DNA of 64,000 bases from Fidelibacterota bacterium (GTDB lineage Bacteria; Fidelibacterota; Marinisomatia; SCGC-AAA003-L08; GCA-2689995), in contig JACNKR010000045.1 in NCBI GenBank assembly GCA_014381925.1, positions 1 to 64,000 on the forward strand, in the 5' to 3' direction. The notes under the pieces are model-generated. The model saw only the letters and a list, made by a program, of their open reading frames with translations. It did no database searches and was not told where the DNA came from. Below are positions 61,666-64,000 of the stretch, piece by piece. A program made the translations under genes and the position numbers. Position 1 is the stretch's first letter, and each line of letters begins with the position of its first letter.

Positions 61666-63026
61666 TGAACATTGAAAATAAATTAAATATTAATTTATCA
61701 GGTAAAAAAGTAACTGTTTTTGGTGCAGGAAAAAGTGGCATTGCATCTGTTAATTTATTATTGCATATTGGTGCTATTCCTTTTTTGACAGATATGAATG
61801 AATTCGTTAACATTAATGAAATAAATTGTAATTATGAACTTGGTGGACATACTAAAACGGCTCTTGATTGTGAGCTGATTATAATTTCACCCGGAATTTC
61901 GGATAAAATTGAAATTATTCAAAAAGCTAAATATCTTAAAATTCCGATTATCAGTGAAATTGAATTGGCATCATGGTTTACAGAAACGCCAATTATGGCG
62001 ATAACAGGATCAAATGGTAAAACAACCACTACAATGTTATTGCATGAAATGTGTATTTGTGGCAATTTAAGATCTCAAATTGTTGGGAATATAGGTACTC
62101 CATTTTCACAAATTGTTTTAAATGAATTATTAGGAGAAATTAAACCAGATGTATTTGTTGTCGAGGTTAGTAGTTTTCAATTAGAGCATATATATCATTT
62201 TTCACCAAAAGTTTCTTCAATATTAAATATTAAGCCAGATCATTTAGATCGCTACTATAATTATCAAGGTTACATAGATGCAAAATTAAATATTACTAAA
62301 AATTTAAAGGAGTCCGATTTTTTCGTATATAATTCAGATGATGAAATACTTTTAAAAAATTATAGTAATACATTTGAATATTATATCCCTTTCTCCTTGA
62401 ATATGGAAACTCGGACTCCATTTCATTTAAATAATACAAAAGTATATTATTCTGAAAAAGATAATCAAATTCCTCTTTATTTTTTAAATGAATGCAAATT
62501 AATTGGTAATCATAATATTCAAAATATTTTAGCATCAGCAACAATGGCGAAATGTTTTGGGATAAATGAAGAATCGATAAGGGAAGCTATTATAAATTTT
62601 AATCCTGTTCCGCATAGAATTGAATTTATAGGCCAAATTGATGGAATAAATTGCTATAATGATTCTAAGGCTACTAATTTGGATGCTGTTAATACAGCGG
62701 TTAGTAGTTTTAAAAATCCTATTATTTTAATTTTGGGTGGCAAAGATAAAGGAAATACTAATTTTAAAAATCTAATTCTAAATTCTAAGGTAAAACAAAT
62801 TATTTGTTATGGTGAGTCTGCTCAATCAATTTATAATCAATTAGATAGTTTTAGCAATAAATTAGTTATTCCTCATTTTGAAAAAGCAGTAAAAACAGCA
62901 TTTGATTTAGCAAATGAAAACGATGTGTTATTATTATCACCAGGATGTGCAAGTTTTGATCAGTTTAATAACTATGCAGAACGGGGTGATACATTTAAAA
63001 ATATATTAAATGAATTTCAAAATTAA
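61665..63026 (+). CDS. murD: UDP-MurNAc-L-Ala:D-Glu ligase
   Basis: A 453-residue Mur ligase with an N-terminal Rossmann domain (VTVFGAGKSGIASV), the ATP loop AITGSNGKTTTTML, EVSSFQLEHI, NIKPDHLDRY and YNDSKATNLDAV. The C-terminal domain ends LLLSPGCASFDQFNNYAERG, the usual signature. It overlaps mraY by one base. Confidence 0.96.
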   Translation: MNIENKLNINLSGKKVTVFGAGKSGIASVNLLLHIGAIPFLTDMNEFVNINEINCNYELGGHTKTALDCELIIISPGISDKIEIIQKAKYLKIPIISEIELASWFTETPIMAITGSNGKTTTTMLLHEMCICGNLRSQIVGNIGTPFSQIVLNELLGEIKPDVFVVEVSSFQLEHIYHFSPKVSSILNIKPDHLDRYYNYQGYIDAKLNITKNLKESDFFVYNSDDEILLKNYSNTFEYYIPFSLNMETRTPFHLNNTKVYYSEKDNQIPLYFLNECKLIGNHNIQNILASATMAKCFGINEESIREAIINFNPVPHRIEFIGQIDGINCYNDSKATNLDAVNTAVSSFKNPIILILGGKDKGNTNFKNLILNSKVKQIICYGESAQSIYNQLDSFSNKLVIPHFEKAVKTAFDLANENDVLLLSPGCASFDQFNNYAERGDTFKNILNEFQN

Positions 63027-63028
63027 AT

Positions 63029-64000
63029 ATGTTAAATAAAAAATATAATATACTTAAAATTGAAAGAGATATATTTATTGTTTTAACTACATTAATTGCA
63101 TTTGGTACAGTTGTAATGTATAGTGCAAGTACCTTAATGTCAAAAAATAGTCTTCAACCAACAACATATTTTTTATTTCGTCATTTAATTTGGATTACAG
63201 CAGGATTAGTTTTTGCTTATATTTCTTTTGTGACTCCAATTTCTTTAATTAAAAAGTATTCAAAAATAATATTATTATTAGGAATATTAATTATAATAAT
63301 AGGCATATTATTAAACCCAACAAAAGATTCATCTCGGTGGTTAATTTATAGTAATGGTGCTAAGCAAATTACAACTTCGGATTTTGGTCGATTAGCATTA
63401 ATAATTTATATTTCATGGTTTTTGGATAAATATCGTAAAAATATAAATGAATTAAAAGGTGTGCTTATTCCATTTTTATGTACAGTTGGTATATTATTTT
63501 TATCCGTATTAAGACAACCTGATTTTTCAACAACCATTGTATTTGGAATTATTCTTTTGATTATGCTTTTTATCGGTGGATTAAATATTAAATATATTGG
63601 TGGTATAGCTTTATCAACGCTTCCATTCGCAATTTATAAGATTTACAAAACTCCTTATATTATTGCACGATTAACAGGTTTTTTAAATGAAAATAGCGAT
63701 TCAAATGATCAGGTTGATAAAGCAATAATGGCAATGGGAAGTGCTGGATTTTTTGGAAAAGGTCTTGGAGACGGATTAATAAAAAAGGGGTTTATTTCTG
63801 AAATTCAATCGGATTTTATATTTTCTGTAATTGGTGAAGAATTAGGTTTTTTAAGTGAAATGGCTGTTTTATTTGCATTTATTTTTTTGTTTATAAGAGG
63901 AGTACAACTTGCACAAAAAGCACCATCACCATTTTCTATGTTTTTAGTTTTAGGAATATCAATTAATTTTATTATTTATACAATAATAAATATTGGTTAT
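63029..64000 (+). CDS. ftsW: FtsW lipid-II polymerase / division protein (3' end outside window)
   Basis: An open frame from ATG 63029 that runs past the right edge (324 codons visible). It begins with a SEDS-family first helix (GTVVMYSAS), then SSRWLIYSNGAKQITTSDFG, where QPSE is replaced by ITTSD, LRQPDFSTTIVFG, MGSAGFFGKGLGDG and IQSDFIFSVIGEELG. The last block is diagnostic for FtsW/RodA proteins; location after murD favours FtsW, the peptidoglycan polymerase paired with FtsI. Confidence 0.94.
   Translation, partial: MLNKKYNILKIERDIFIVLTTLIAFGTVVMYSASTLMSKNSLQPTTYFLFRHLIWITAGLVFAYISFVTPISLIKKYSKIILLLGILIIIIGILLNPTKDSSRWLIYSNGAKQITTSDFGRLALIIYISWFLDKYRKNINELKGVLIPFLCTVGILFLSVLRQPDFSTTIVFGIILLIMLFIGGLNIKYIGGIALSTLPFAIYKIYKTPYIIARLTGFLNENSDSNDQVDKAIMAMGSAGFFGKGLGDGLIKKGFISEIQSDFIFSVIGEELGFLSEMAVLFAFIFLFIRGVQLAQKAPSPFSMFLVLGISINFIIYTIINIGY

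Overview
The window is strongly AT-rich bacterial DNA, almost fully coding. Several secreted proteins end in an Asn-Pro-Phe-Asn-Pro type C-terminal sorting domain. Dockerin and GCTD..DGSC calcium-type repeats are present, as are PEGA and Ig-like surface repeats, a TonB-dependent receptor and a polysulfide-reductase-type operon. Together these suggest a marine Marinimicrobia (SAR406 / Neomarinimicrobiota) or a close relative in the Fibrobacterota-Chlorobiota-Bacteroidota group. This assignment is inferred from gene content; no rRNA is present.

Layout. 1-3692 (-): a giant secreted beta-helix protein, cut by the window edge. 3928-4001 (-): a CAU-anticodon tRNA with a terminator. 4108-9232 (+): cell-wall and sugar genes (anmK, phosphohexomutase, polyprenyl synthase, PGI/PMI) and a bifunctional nuclease-family protein. 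9233-15317 (-): rpmF-plsX-fabH-fabD-fabG-acpP-fabF-rnc. 15417-22172 (-): PsrABC-like molybdoenzyme, two YeeE/YedE half transporters, a cysteine-less rhodanese, a YgbA-type protein and a DUF302-like secreted protein. 22420-27590 (+): DUF309, an Rrf2 regulator and an aa3-type cytochrome c oxidase operon. 27794-31015 (-): DUF4395, a CysO-MoeZ fusion, a JAMM peptidase and CysM. 31597-41446 (+): sulfite reductase, an unknown protein, APS reductase, siroheme synthase and hemACDBL. 41538-54208: a TetR regulator, a TonB receptor cluster, sorting-domain proteins, lipoproteins and a 1492-residue Ig-like repeat protein. 54407-64000 (+): the division and cell-wall cluster mraZ-rsmH-ftsL-ftsI-murE-murF-mraY-murD-ftsW (partial).

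The most striking region is the 580-base divergent gap between cysM and sulfite reductase (31016-31596). It holds three short reading frames with runs of 5, 6 and 4 consecutive cysteine codons: one reads toward cysM and two stand in tandem before the sulfite reductase. Each is followed by a strong intrinsic terminator, and each has a segment near its stop codon that can pair with the terminator's 5' arm. This is the architecture of ribosome-mediated transcription attenuation sensing charged tRNA-Cys. It would jointly control sulfate/sulfite reduction, siroheme and heme synthesis on one side and thiocarboxylate-dependent cysteine synthesis on the other.

How the genes fit together. CysH and Sir would make sulfide, and CysG with the hem genes would supply siroheme. 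CysM with the CysO-like carrier, its fused E1/rhodanese and the Mec-type peptidase would build cysteine. The separate PsrABC/YeeE operon would handle respiratory or imported inorganic sulfur. The oxidase operon gives aerobic respiration. All functions are read from motifs; none was confirmed by database search.
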